A DNA stretch of 34,955 nucleotides from Desulforhopalus sp. IMCC35007 (GCF_005116575.1 NZ_SWCN01000039.1:1-34955), one strand, 5' to 3'. Numbered from the stretch's first letter, positions 8,229 through 16,696 are shown. Notes: a model not told the origin generated them from the letters alone. Program-made: numbers and translations.

Positions 8229-8244
8229 CGGCATGGTTATTGCT
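8229..8244 (+). promoter_or_regulatory. Sigma-54 (-24/-12) promoter for the permease operon
   Basis: CGGCATGGTTATTGCT has GG (8230-8231) and GC (8242-8243) exactly 10 bp apart, with the surrounding GGCA and TTGC of the consensus TGGCACG-N4-TTGC. It lies about 90 bp before the permease ATG, downstream of a sigma-54 activator gene. Confidence 0.7.
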
Positions 8245-8331
8245 CTAGCTCATGTGTCTAGACAGATACAGCAGCTGAATCATCTTCAAAAATGTGACTA
8301 ACCGAAATTTTTCAAGAAGGAGGCGTGTAAC

Positions 8332-9816
8332 ATGAGACAGAAGCGCGAGTATGGTGGGATTCAACCTGGTGTCAAGATGGGTCCATTGACCCTCAGGCTG
8401 CCATTTATCCACTATCGTTTTGAATTCGCAGATTATCTGCAAGGTTTGTTGATGTGTACGGTCTGTCTGGCAATTATACCAGTGCTCACCGGTAAATTAG
8501 GGATGTCGTTCGAAGTGGCTTTGGCGATCGTCATTTTAAATGGAACATTGTATTTGGCTCATGTTACCTTTGGAGACCCGGTTGTTCCCGGTTGGGTTAC
8601 CCCGGCGATTCCATTGTTAATAGTTTATGTAGAGACCTTCGCTCCAGGTGTTGAGCGAATGCAGGCGCTCATCGCTTTTCAGCTGATGTTCGGCGTATTC
8701 TGTATGTTTATAGGGTTTTCCGGATTAGCTAAAAAGGTGATGCGCTTTATACCCAACGCCGTCCAATCCGGGATTTTGCTTGGTGCAGGTTTTGCGGCAA
8801 TTATGCTGGTTTTCAAACCAGGAAATGAGCTAAAAAGCTTTGATAGCTTTCCCTGGACTGTTGTAATCTGTGTAGGACTAGCATTTTATCTCCTGTTTTC
8901 TGAACACTTCAAAAAAATTAAGCACAAGAATAAGGCGCTGTATTACCTCTCTAATCTTGGAATGATGCCAGCACTTGCGCTCGCTATTTTTGTAGGCCCT
9001 TTGACTGGTGAAATTCCATGGCCAACATATGATGGGAATATCTTTAATTCTCCTGATTTTGTTGGATTGTTTAGAGATTTTACTATGCTTGGTGCTATAC
9101 CTGTGCCACCATTTGAGATGTTTCTTGCTTCAATTCCTATGGTGATCAGTGCCTATATCGTCGTCTTTGGTGATGTTATTCAAACTCAGGCTCTTTTAGA
9201 AGATGCAAATAAATATCGGCCGGATGAAGACATTAATTACGACCCAAATCGCTCCCACATCATTTTCGGTGCCCGGAACTCTGTCATGAGTATCATTGGA
9301 CCGGACATCTCCATGTGCGGCCCCCTTTGGGCGGCAATGCAGGTTGTTATCTGTGAGAGATACAAGCATGGCCCTGCGGCTATGGATTCAATTCATGGTG
9401 CTGCTGCGTCATTTCGCTTTGGTACCTGGACGGGATACTTCCTGGCCCCGATAATTTCCACAATCAAACCCATTCTTGGTATTGGCCTTGCCTCGACCAT
9501 GTTAATCCAAGGCTATGTCAGTGTTCGTATTGGTGTACTGAAAGCAAGATCATTTAATGATCTGGGTATTGCTGGCGTTTCTGGAGCAATTCTCGCAACC
9601 CGCGGTGCTGCATGGGGGCTCGGTGCTGCAATCGTCATGAGTCTCCTTATCTATCTCGGTGGCAAAAAAGACAACGCCTACATGGTGGAAGAACCTGTTT
9701 TTCCAGGTAATTCACCTGAGAAGATCAGACAGGAAGTTGCGGAAGCGGCTGCTAAAAAGTTAGCGGAAAGTGAAGACAAAAAGATTGATGAAGTGGCAAC
9801 CAAAATGCCTGCATAA
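8332..9816 (+). CDS. UraA/SLC26-fold membrane permease, substrate unknown
   Basis: 494 aa with about 12-14 hydrophobic segments between residues 30 and 445 and a charged, lysine/glutamate-rich cytoplasmic tail of about 45 residues. P-N-A-V-Q-S-G-I-L-L-G-A-G-F-A-A-I in the first half resembles the helix-3 region of NCS2/SulP transporters, and a second glycine-rich repeat sits near residue 385. The usual nucleobase-permease signature is not obvious, so I do not name a nucleobase substrate. ATG 8332 follows a strong AAGGAGG site. It is the first gene after the -24/-12 promoter and precedes alcohol and aldehyde oxidation genes, so an organic anion is a reasonable guess. Confidence 0.65.
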   Translation: MRQKREYGGIQPGVKMGPLTLRLPFIHYRFEFADYLQGLLMCTVCLAIIPVLTGKLGMSFEVALAIVILNGTLYLAHVTFGDPVVPGWVTPAIPLLIVYVETFAPGVERMQALIAFQLMFGVFCMFIGFSGLAKKVMRFIPNAVQSGILLGAGFAAIMLVFKPGNELKSFDSFPWTVVICVGLAFYLLFSEHFKKIKHKNKALYYLSNLGMMPALALAIFVGPLTGEIPWPTYDGNIFNSPDFVGLFRDFTMLGAIPVPPFEMFLASIPMVISAYIVVFGDVIQTQALLEDANKYRPDEDINYDPNRSHIIFGARNSVMSIIGPDISMCGPLWAAMQVVICERYKHGPAAMDSIHGAAASFRFGTWTGYFLAPIISTIKPILGIGLASTMLIQGYVSVRIGVLKARSFNDLGIAGVSGAILATRGAAWGLGAAIVMSLLIYLGGKKDNAYMVEEPVFPGNSPEKIRQEVAEAAAKKLAESEDKKIDEVATKMPA

Positions 9817-9866
9817 ATCCTGTAAACTGGTTGATGCTATCCTCTATATCCTCAAGATAAACTGTT

Positions 9867-9893
9867 CCAGACCGCTTTGTTATGGCGGACTGG
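9867..9893 (+). other. Intercistronic hairpin before the NERD-like gene
   Basis: CCAGACCGC (9867-9875) pairs with GCGGACTGG (9885-9893), eight of nine pairs with one A-A mismatch and a 9-nt loop. There is no T-tract, so it is more likely an mRNA processing or stability element than a terminator. It ends just before the ribosome site of the next gene. Confidence 0.5.
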
Positions 9894-9909
9894 GACTGGG
9901 AGAAAGTTC

Positions 9910-10623
9910 ATGGCAAATGTTTTTGGAAAAATAGAACGTAAGGGTCTCAAGCAGGATCTTGTTCCACTGGGAATCTTACTCGCGGTTCCCTTTGTTGTGG
10001 TCAGCATAATGTTTGACAGTGGTAACGATACGATGACAGAACTGATGACAATAGGGACAGTGGGAGCTGCGCTGACTCTATTGCTGGTCTTTGTCTATGC
10101 CAGGATTAACCCAAGATCGTTTCAACGTATTTTCCAGCCAGCGGCATATGAACGGTGCCTATCTATGGATAAGAGCGTTATCGGGGTTCTAGGCCAATTA
10201 GACGATACCTATCACGTGTTTAATAATTTTATATTTGAACTCTGCGGTGTTGAGCATCTGGTTGTTTCCAAAAGGGGCATTTTTGTCATCAGTAAGGTCA
10301 CCCACAAAGGGGAATTACGGATAAAAAACAACGTACTCTTTGCAGATGATAAACCTTTGGAAACATTGACCGGAAACACCTGGCGTATCTGTCATCTTGT
10401 CAATATCATACTGAAAAAATGGTTTAAGATTGACTATTTGCCTCAACCAGTCCTCGTATCTTTCAACAACAACCCATCAACTCTTTGCGACTATGACAGG
10501 ATGGCCATTGTTGCTCCGACTGAATTACCTGTCCTTATTAAAGAGCGTTGTCGGGAGCTTGATCCTGAAATTGCCTATGGTTTCGCAAATTTTATAAGAG
10601 ATCGATATGTCACAAATAAATAA
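9910..10623 (+). CDS. Membrane-anchored NERD-like protein, probably without nuclease activity
   Basis: I prefer ATG 9910 (237 aa, after GGGAG) to a TTG at 9877. Two hydrophobic helices (about residues 20-38 and 46-65) are followed by a cytoplasmic domain. There H-L-V-V-S-K-R-G-I-F-V-I-S-K-V-T-H-K-G resembles the NERD core (N-L-V-V-G-x-x-G-V-F-V-I-E-x-K). The glutamate of the catalytic E-x-K pair is serine here, so nuclease activity is doubtful. It lies between the permease and a small membrane protein and overlaps the latter by 17 bp, suggesting translational coupling. Role unknown; anchoring or assembly of the permease would be a guess. Confidence 0.6.
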   Translation: MANVFGKIERKGLKQDLVPLGILLAVPFVVVSIMFDSGNDTMTELMTIGTVGAALTLLLVFVYARINPRSFQRIFQPAAYERCLSMDKSVIGVLGQLDDTYHVFNNFIFELCGVEHLVVSKRGIFVISKVTHKGELRIKNNVLFADDKPLETLTGNTWRICHLVNIILKKWFKIDYLPQPVLVSFNNNPSTLCDYDRMAIVAPTELPVLIKERCRELDPEIAYGFANFIRDRYVTNK

Positions 10624-10987
10624 AAGAGGATTCAGGGAATTTGCCAAAGAGGTACACCCTGCAACGATACTGTTACCCCTTGCATGGATTGTATTTGTTG
10701 CTGGGCAGGCTATAGCCCAAGGGACGATTTCTCTGATGCATCTAGGGATCGGCGGGCTCTGCTGTCTGCTGGTTTTTAACAAGAGTCGCTGGGGGCGTCT
10801 GTTCTGCGCCATGTATAATGTTTTACTTGTAATATCAATATATCTACAAGGTAAAGACCTTATGGCATGGCCCCTTATGGATGTCATTAGCACGCTTTTA
10901 TTTACAGGAGCTACCATTACACTGTTTATCCCAAAAACCTTTGTAATCCCTGGTGGAAAACGGAAAATACTTTCAAACGAGACATAA
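10607..10987 (+). CDS. Small integral membrane protein
   Basis: 126 aa with three or four hydrophobic segments (about residues 20-38, 43-58, 68-82 and 90-108) and basic ends. I recognise no family. Its start overlaps the end of the NERD-like gene by 17 bp, so the two are surely one transcription unit. It may form a complex with that protein in the membrane. Confidence 0.7.
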   Translation: MSQINKRGFREFAKEVHPATILLPLAWIVFVAGQAIAQGTISLMHLGIGGLCCLLVFNKSRWGRLFCAMYNVLLVISIYLQGKDLMAWPLMDVISTLLFTGATITLFIPKTFVIPGGKRKILSNET

Positions 10988-11001
10988 CGCTATAGGCTGC
11001 C

Positions 11002-11016
11002 TGGCTCTAGCATAGC
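11002..11016 (+). promoter_or_regulatory. Weak candidate -24/-12 promoter for adh-aor
   Basis: TGGCTCTAGCATAGC has GG and GC exactly 10 bp apart, but the -12 box (TAGC) is off-consensus. It sits in the 215-bp gap before the alcohol dehydrogenase. It also overlaps an inverted repeat (CGCTAT 10988-10993, ATAGCG 11012-11017), so it may instead be part of a transcript-end structure. Confidence 0.3.
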
Positions 11017-11202
11017 GCTAGCGAAATACGAGCTGCCGATCCATCTCTCAGATTGATGGGTTCATACATCACTGTAGTGCACTGTAACACGGCAGGATTT
11101 GCGTCAGCACGTCAACACGCAATCATAAGTTACGCGTTTTCATACGATTTGTCGGGTTCATTCTGTTTGTTTCCTGACTAACAATAGACCTGGAGGTCCA
11201 TC

Positions 11203-12360
11203 ATGAGTACAACTCAGATATTTCAAACTACACCACGTATCATCATGGGCGCTGGTTCGCTCAAAAATATTGTTCCAGAAATTAAGCGACAAGGTTGTCA
11301 GAAGGTATTTATTGTTACCGACCCGGGTATTGTATCCGCAGGAATTGCAGGGCAATTAGAAACATTACTGCAAGAGGGAGATATCGCCTTTGATTGTTTT
11401 GATAAGGTGGAGCCGGATCCCCGAATCGAAATTGCTATCGAAGCGGCCGTCGCGGTGAAAACATTTGGTGCAGATATCGTTATTGGAATAGGCGGCGGTT
11501 CCGCCATTGATATTGCGAAGATATCAGCTATTTTAGCAAATAATGAAGGGTCTTTACATGATTTTTTTGGCATTGACCTGGTGCCAAACCCCGGTCTTAA
11601 AACGATTATCATACCAACAACTGCGGGTACAGGGAGTGAGGTAACACCCATCGTTATTCTTTCAGATGAAGCTGAAAAACTTAAAAAAGGCGTCGTCAGT
11701 CCCTATCTATTTCCCACTCTCGCATTGCTTGATCCAGAACTCACCGTCGGACTGCCTGCAAAGGTAACGGCGGCAACAGGAATGGATGCGCTGATTCATG
11801 CTATCGAAGCGTTCACCTCAAAGAATTCATACGGTTTTACAGATATGCTTGCAAGAGAGGCTATTGTACTTATCGCCGGAAATATCCGTACCGCCTATGC
11901 CAATGGAACGGATATGGAGGCCAGAAGCAAACTGCTTGAAGGCAGCCTGCTTGCAGGTATGGCCTTTGCCAATGCCGGTGTTACCGCTGTGCATGCGTTT
12001 GCCTACCCCATTGGTGCGGAATTTCATATCCCCCACGGTGTTGCCAACAGTATAATGCTTGTTCCTGTAATGGAATTTAACATGATTGGAAATCTCAATA
12101 AATTTGCGCAGCTTGCAGATCTACTCGGGGAAAAAACGGACAGCATGAACCTCCGGGAAAAAGCACAGGCTGCAGTCAATGCGTTACGCACACTTACTGA
12201 AGATCTTGAAATACCCAAAAGCCTGAGTCAATTCAAGATTACCGATTCTGATCTGCCAATGTTAGCCGAAGGAGTAATGAAAGTTACCAGGCTACTTGCA
12301 AATAACCCAAGAGCCATGTCCGCAGATGAGGCGGAAGGGATATACCGTCAGGTTCTATAG
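11203..12360 (+). CDS. Iron-containing (group III) alcohol dehydrogenase
   Basis: 385 aa, full length. The nucleotide-binding loop G-G-G-S is at 97-100 and G-T-G-S-E-V-T at 142-148. Metal ligands expected in the family are all visible: D195 and H199 in G-M-D-A-L-I-H-A-I-E, H264 in A-V-H-A-F and H278 in I-P-H-G-V-A-N-S. It reversibly oxidises a primary alcohol to an aldehyde with NAD(P). ATG follows CTGGAGGTCC. The aldehyde:ferredoxin oxidoreductase gene follows 68 bp later, so the pair likely carries out alcohol to aldehyde to acid, or the reverse. Substrate not predictable. Confidence 0.93.
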   Translation: MSTTQIFQTTPRIIMGAGSLKNIVPEIKRQGCQKVFIVTDPGIVSAGIAGQLETLLQEGDIAFDCFDKVEPDPRIEIAIEAAVAVKTFGADIVIGIGGGSAIDIAKISAILANNEGSLHDFFGIDLVPNPGLKTIIIPTTAGTGSEVTPIVILSDEAEKLKKGVVSPYLFPTLALLDPELTVGLPAKVTAATGMDALIHAIEAFTSKNSYGFTDMLAREAIVLIAGNIRTAYANGTDMEARSKLLEGSLLAGMAFANAGVTAVHAFAYPIGAEFHIPHGVANSIMLVPVMEFNMIGNLNKFAQLADLLGEKTDSMNLREKAQAAVNALRTLTEDLEIPKSLSQFKITDSDLPMLAEGVMKVTRLLANNPRAMSADEAEGIYRQVL

Positions 12361-12428
12361 CCGAAATATTGTTAGGCCGATGGTGGAATAATCATTACAG
12401 ACAACAAGACAGATTAAAAGAGGGTGTT

Positions 12429-14240
12429 ATGTACGGGTTTTTTAATAAAGTTTTGAGGATTAACTGTTCTCAACAATCATTTGAGGAAGAGAAAATAGAT
12501 GACGCAGTATTGCGCCGCAGTCTCGGGGGACGAGGGCTAGCCACTCATTTGCTGCTCAAGCATAATCCAGCAAAGGTGAACCCCTTAAGCCCGGCAAATA
12601 ATCTTATTTTTGCAAATGGTGCCACTGCAGGCACCTCAATTTGGGGTTCCTCTCGTTATGGGGTGTATACCAAATCGCCACAAACCGGATATTATTCAGA
12701 ATCTTATGCTGGTGGTAAGGTCGCAGATCATATCAGCTCTACAGGATATGACGCGATTGCTTTGCATGGTGCCTCGGAAACGCCTGTCTGGATAGAGGTC
12801 TTTGAGAACTCAGTTATCTTCCATCCAGCAGATGAGCTTTGGGGCAAATCTACTTATGAAACAGAAGATTTCGTCAAATGCTGGATAAAGGAAAACAGGC
12901 CGGGTAATGGCAAGTGTGGTGTTGTCTGTATTGGTCCTGCCGGGGAATCGCTGGTCACTTTCGCCGTGATTGAAAATGACTATTGGCGAAGTGCCGGCCG
13001 AACGGGTGTTGGTACAGTAATGGGCTCCAAAAAAGTTAAAGCTATTGCTTTTCGGGGAAGTTGCAAAAAGAAAATAGCAAACCCAGCAATACTCAAAGAA
13101 TTCAATAGAGTGATGAGCCAGCGCTCCCGAAATGATCCCGGAGTAAAAGCCTATAAGAGCAAGGGAACCCCGATGCTGGTGGATATAATGAACCATGTCG
13201 GGGGCTTTCCCTCAAAATATTGGCGAAAGGGAAAGTCTGACCATGTTGAGGGTATTAACAGCACTGCCCTGCATGAGCGGTGCGATGTAAAAGCAAGTGC
13301 CTGCTCGAAATGTTTTATCGCCTGCGGAAGACTTTCTACGGTCAAAGAAGGTCCCCATAAAGGGCTTACCGTAGAGGGGCCGGAATATGAAACTATTTAT
13401 GCCTTTGGCGGCTTATGTGAGGTTAAAGATATTGAAGATATCGTTTATCTTAATGATCTCTGTGACCGCCTGGGTATGGATACGATCACGGCGGGCAATC
13501 TGGCGGGTCTGACCATTGAAGCGGTACAACAGGGTCTTGTCGATTACTCCATAAGCTATGGGGATACAGAAAGCATAGCTCAACTCTTACAGGATATTTC
13601 TGCGCGACGTGGAATTGGTGATGTCCTCGCCCAAGGTATCAAAACCGCAGCTAAAGCGTGGGGTATGGAGGATCAAGCGATCCATGTCAAAGGTCTCGAA
13701 CCCGCCGGGTATGATCCAAGGGTTCTCAAAGGTATGGGGCTAGCCTACGGCACTTCGGCAAGAGGCGCCTGCCATCTGCGTGCGACATTTTATAAGCCGG
13801 AACTTTCCGGGATGGTTGATCCTGAACAGATTGAAGGTAAGGCTGCAACCTTTGTCCAGTGGGAGGATCGGCTCACCATCTTTGACACTTTTATTCTCTG
13901 TCGCTTCTTCCGCGATCTCTATCAATGGGGAGAGCTGGCGATAATAATAGAAAGTGTGACCGGCCTCCAGTTGAGTGAGGACGATATGCGCGAAGTTGCA
14001 CGTAACGTAACCGACGATACCAGATGTTTTAATCTGCAGGAAGGCTTGACCATGGCCGACGATCAGCTGCCAAAGAGGTTTTACAAGGAAATGCTTCCTG
14101 AAACCTCCCAGCTGATCACACCTGTTCAGATGAACCAGCTTCTGCGGGAATATTATGCCGCAAGGGGATGGGACAGTCAGGGAAGGCTTAAAGACTGGTC
14201 AGAAGATGCCATTTCTAAAGAAGAAGCTATTCCGGAGTAA
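12429..14240 (+). CDS. aor: Tungsten-type aldehyde:ferredoxin oxidoreductase
   Basis: Start set at ATG 12429 (603 aa), after AAGAGGG; a TTG 20 codons upstream is also in frame. The N-terminal domain (about 1-200) contains the pterin-binding G-G-R-G-L-A-T-H and W-G-S-S-R-Y-G stretches. The [4Fe-4S] ligands are C-x2-C-x3-C in A-C-S-K-C-F-I-A-C-G near residue 290, with the fourth cysteine in F-I-L-C-R-F. S-A-R-G-A-C-H-L-R is the conserved cofactor loop. The enzyme oxidises aldehydes to acids, passing electrons to ferredoxin, and needs a W (or Mo) bis-pterin cofactor. Adjacent to the alcohol dehydrogenase and followed 57 bp later by a selenoprotein gene. Confidence 0.93.
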   Translation: MYGFFNKVLRINCSQQSFEEEKIDDAVLRRSLGGRGLATHLLLKHNPAKVNPLSPANNLIFANGATAGTSIWGSSRYGVYTKSPQTGYYSESYAGGKVADHISSTGYDAIALHGASETPVWIEVFENSVIFHPADELWGKSTYETEDFVKCWIKENRPGNGKCGVVCIGPAGESLVTFAVIENDYWRSAGRTGVGTVMGSKKVKAIAFRGSCKKKIANPAILKEFNRVMSQRSRNDPGVKAYKSKGTPMLVDIMNHVGGFPSKYWRKGKSDHVEGINSTALHERCDVKASACSKCFIACGRLSTVKEGPHKGLTVEGPEYETIYAFGGLCEVKDIEDIVYLNDLCDRLGMDTITAGNLAGLTIEAVQQGLVDYSISYGDTESIAQLLQDISARRGIGDVLAQGIKTAAKAWGMEDQAIHVKGLEPAGYDPRVLKGMGLAYGTSARGACHLRATFYKPELSGMVDPEQIEGKAATFVQWEDRLTIFDTFILCRFFRDLYQWGELAIIIESVTGLQLSEDDMREVARNVTDDTRCFNLQEGLTMADDQLPKRFYKEMLPETSQLITPVQMNQLLREYYAARGWDSQGRLKDWSEDAISKEEAIPE

Positions 14241-14297
14241 TGTTGTATCAGATTTTTTCTTAGCGTAGCACAGATGCCTTCAAAAAGGGGTACAACC

Positions 14298-14612
14298 ATG
14301 TTTAGAATCAAATGCGATGCTCTTGATTATATAAAGAAAAAGGGCTCTGATATAACCATTTGGCTGGAGACATTCCACTCCGGTGGAGGCTGATGTGCTG
14401 CGCGACAAGTAACCACCCGCACCCCGGCGGTCCGCCGGGGAAAACCTGGCCTGACAGAAAGATATGAGACTGCATTGGTTGATGGTGTCACGATCTGGTA
14501 TCCACAGAATCTTAATATTCGCCAGGGCGGTTGCACTATTCGATTGGAAAAACGATGGATTTTTAAAGAATTGGTCATTGAAGGAGTAGAGTCTGAGACT
14601 TTTCTTGGTTAG
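14298..14612 (+). CDS. HesB-like / 'CC/Se motif' small selenoprotein with in-frame UGA (Sec32)
   Basis: ATG 14298 (after AGGGG) opens a frame that meets TGA at 14391-14393 and then runs on to TAG 14610-14612, 104 aa in all. The residues around the UGA are F-H-S-G-G-G-U-C-A-A-R-Q. This G-G-G-U-C sits where IscA/HesB-fold proteins have G-G-G-C at the end of a beta strand. Downstream, Y-E-T-A-L-V-D-G-V-T-I-W-Y-P fits the V-D-G-V-x-V strand of that fold, and another cysteine lies in Q-G-G-C-T-I-R. A GC-rich hairpin suited to a bacterial SECIS lies 28 nt after the UGA. HesB-like selenoproteins are a known prokaryotic family of unknown role. A redox or metal/Fe-S job linked to the AOR 57 bp upstream is my inference. 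A conventional caller would stop at 31 codons. Confidence 0.85.
14422..14440 (+). promoter_or_regulatory. Bacterial SECIS hairpin for Sec32
   Basis: CCCCGGC and GCCGGGG form a perfect 7-bp GC stem around the loop GGTCC. The apical loop starts 35 nt after the UGA, inside the spacing known for bacterial SECIS elements, and its GGU matches the loop bases SelB needs in Escherichia coli formate dehydrogenase mRNA. It lies in the coding frame, as bacterial SECIS elements do. Confidence 0.75.
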
Positions 14613-14706
14613 CCCATGTTTAACACAGTAAAATATAAACGACCTAATATCGGATAGATATCGGCATTAAATTTTTCCAGTGGCACTACATTTCTATAAT
14701 TTTGCA

Positions 14707-15597
14707 TCAGTTGACCATTTTTCGAAGCCCCACCGGTGAAGAAGTTATCCCAAGTGCCTGGTAGAGGTTATTCAGTCTGGGGTCAGCTACAATAGTCTTG
14801 CGTATATTGAGCGTCCTTCCATCTTCCTGCCTGAATGTAGCCGTGATCCTTTGCTGTCCTGAAAATATTTTGCGCAAGGAAGTCCAACTGTCGTTAATAC
14901 CGCTGCCTTTCAGTTTTCGACGAATAGTCTGAACTGCCTGGTATGCAAGAACTGTGATAAATAAATGCCCTTCGGCTCGTTCCTCCTTGTGGTGATAGAC
15001 TGGCCGCATTCCCAACTCCGACTTAAGACTGCGGAATACCGCTTCAAGATCAGTTAACATGGTGTAGGTGTGCCATAATGTCACTTCATCCCACTGTAAT
15101 TCATTGGTACGCAGACAATAGACGCCGGGGTGAGTCATTCGCGTGCCATCCACAGGAACCCGCTCCCAGTTTAAAGCCGTCACAACGTCACTCACTTTAT
15201 CCTGGACAACATCAATACGGTAGTGTTGACCAATACCGCAACTTTTCTCCTGAATTCGACCGATTCGATTCAAAACTTTGTCCCGTTTTTTTGTTCCTCC
15301 AGGTTTTGAAAGACCTTCCGCAATCTTGAGCAAACCATCCTCAAAACGCTTTGTGAAACGAGCATTCATGGCAGCTTCCTTCGCCTGCCGTTGTTTGGAA
15401 TGACAGTAGAGCCGCACTTCCGAACCATCTTCACTCACAACACGTTGCATTTGAATGGTCTGCCTTGATGCTGTAGATACTTCCACTGCCTGCTCGGCTG
15501 TAAACTGACGAGTTCGCTCACGACTGACCACCAGATAACGATATTTATTTTCGACCAACCTATCAATATTGGCCTGAATCGCAATAGTCTTAATTTT
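14707..15597 (-). pseudogene. IS1634-type (IS4-like DDE) transposase, C-terminal half
   Basis: 283 codons open from ATG 15558; the homologous reading extends back to about 15597 (A-N-I-D-R-L-V-E-N-K-Y-R-Y-L-V-V-S-R-E-R). The last catalytic block is clear: M-L-T-D-L-E-A-V-F-R-S-L-K-S-E-L-G-M-R-P-V-Y-H-H-K-E-E-R-A-E-G-H-L. The N-terminal half, with the first two catalytic aspartates, is missing, because family members are roughly twice this long. It lies between the selenoprotein and the hut locus and probably marks a past insertion boundary. Confidence 0.8.
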
Positions 15598-15934
15598 AAT
15601 TATGGCACCACACTACAACGCCTAACAACTTGGCCATTGAAATATCGTGGTATTTATTGAGCAGTGGAGCAAAATAAGACGGGTTTGACACTTGATGTGT
15701 TAAATATGGGTTAAGATCTCACAAAAATAAGCGAGAGACTATAGTCGTATCTATCTGCAGCCGAAGTGCCCTGGTATAGTTTGCCCTGCACTCTCCAGCT
15801 GGCACAAGACTTTCACTGCCCCCTCATGTAAAGTGAACCCAAACATAAATATACACAAGACAACCTTTTGATAATAATGTTTGGCATCGATTTGTGGTTT
15901 TAAATTTTACATATCATCCATAATCAGTGTCTTG
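15598..15934. other. Gene-free stretch downstream of hutC
   Basis: No gene, RNA or clear terminator is visible. The unrecognised sequence between the IS1634 remnant and the hutC stop is AT-rich. Confidence 0.5.
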
Positions 15935-16696
15935 TCAGCTGATGCCGATGGATCCGGCGCTAGGTGGTGTGAAATGGCCTCCCAAGGTGTAGCGGGATCC
16001 TGGGTAATAAAAAGTTGAACAGGTTGCGATCACCTCCCCGACCCAGGTTTTGCGATGGAGGGCTAGACAAGGTTCAGAGCTATTGATTTCGAGTATATGC
16101 CTTATCCACGGTTCGGCAATAAGAGCCTCGATTACATGCTCCACCGAAGTAATAGGAGCTAGGCTCAGAAGGTATTCGTTGGGGGTGATCGTGGTGAAAT
16201 CCTGCTTCAGGTAATCAGGGGCAATTTTCGGGTTAATAAAACGGCTGGAGAGTTGAATGGGTACCCCGTTATCTTTATGGACGATAATCGAATGGTAGAT
16301 TGTGGTATAAGGCGCAAGGAGCATGGCCCGGGCCAGATTGGGCCTTGCTTTTTCCTCCTGCAGCGTATGGATCTCGCAGGAATATTTTCCGCCGCGCTTT
16401 CGTATCTCTTGGGCGATGGAGTGGATTTCAAACAGCGCTGACTGAGGCTTTTTCTCGGCCACAAAGGTGCCGCTCCCCTGAATGCGAGTCAACCGCCCCT
16501 CAACCGTGAGTTCTCTTAGTGCCCTGTTTACTGTCATCCTCGAAACTCCGGTAGCTGTGACAAGTTCTGCTTCCGTATCGATTTTCATTCCCGGCTGCCA
16601 GGCACCGGAATTAATCCTGTCGAGGATGTAGTCTTTCACCTGCTGGTAGCGGGGAATATTTTCAATAGCTGAGTTGTTGGTGCGACTTGTCTTCAT
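15935..16696 (-). CDS. hutC: Histidine-utilisation repressor HutC (GntR/UTRA)
   Basis: 253 aa. The N-terminal winged helix of the GntR family covers about residues 12-80 (Y-Q-Q-V-K-D-Y-I ... G-V-S-R-M-T-V-N-R-A-L-R-E-L-T ... G-S-G-T-F-V-A). A UTRA effector domain follows, with the HutC-typical ending Y-T-L-G-G-H-F. In studied relatives it represses hut genes until it binds urocanate. ATG 16696 has AGGAA upstream. The gene starts 13 bp after the hutH stop, so hutH-hutC form one operon and HutC should control itself. Its likely operator, TGTATATACA, occurs three times in the window, each over a -35 element. Confidence 0.93.
   Translation of the reverse strand: MKTSRTNNSAIENIPRYQQVKDYILDRINSGAWQPGMKIDTEAELVTATGVSRMTVNRALRELTVEGRLTRIQGSGTFVAEKKPQSALFEIHSIAQEIRKRGGKYSCEIHTLQEEKARPNLARAMLLAPYTTIYHSIIVHKDNGVPIQLSSRFINPKIAPDYLKQDFTTITPNEYLLSLAPITSVEHVIEALIAEPWIRHILEINSSEPCLALHRKTWVGEVIATCSTFYYPGSRYTLGGHFTPPSAGSIGIS

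Larger units (their letters stand above)
7488..8331. other. Long control region upstream of the permease operon
   Basis: 844 bp without a gene. It contains two clusters of phased TGCA half-sites (7767-7791 and 7846-7857), a weak hairpin GCAGG/CCTGC near 7886-7904 followed by a T8 run at about 7919, and a -24/-12 promoter (8229-8244). The length and arrangement fit an enhancer-dependent sigma-54 regulatory region. I saw no riboswitch I could name. Confidence 0.6.

Noticed and set aside
7488-8331. Riboswitch before the permease gene
   Set aside because: No conserved purine or other riboswitch core seen, and the -24/-12 promoter leaves a leader of only about 75 nt.
12369-12428. TTG start for the aldehyde:ferredoxin oxidoreductase
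   Set aside because: ATG 12429 has a good ribosome site and matches the family N-terminus; the extra 20 residues are unlike the family.
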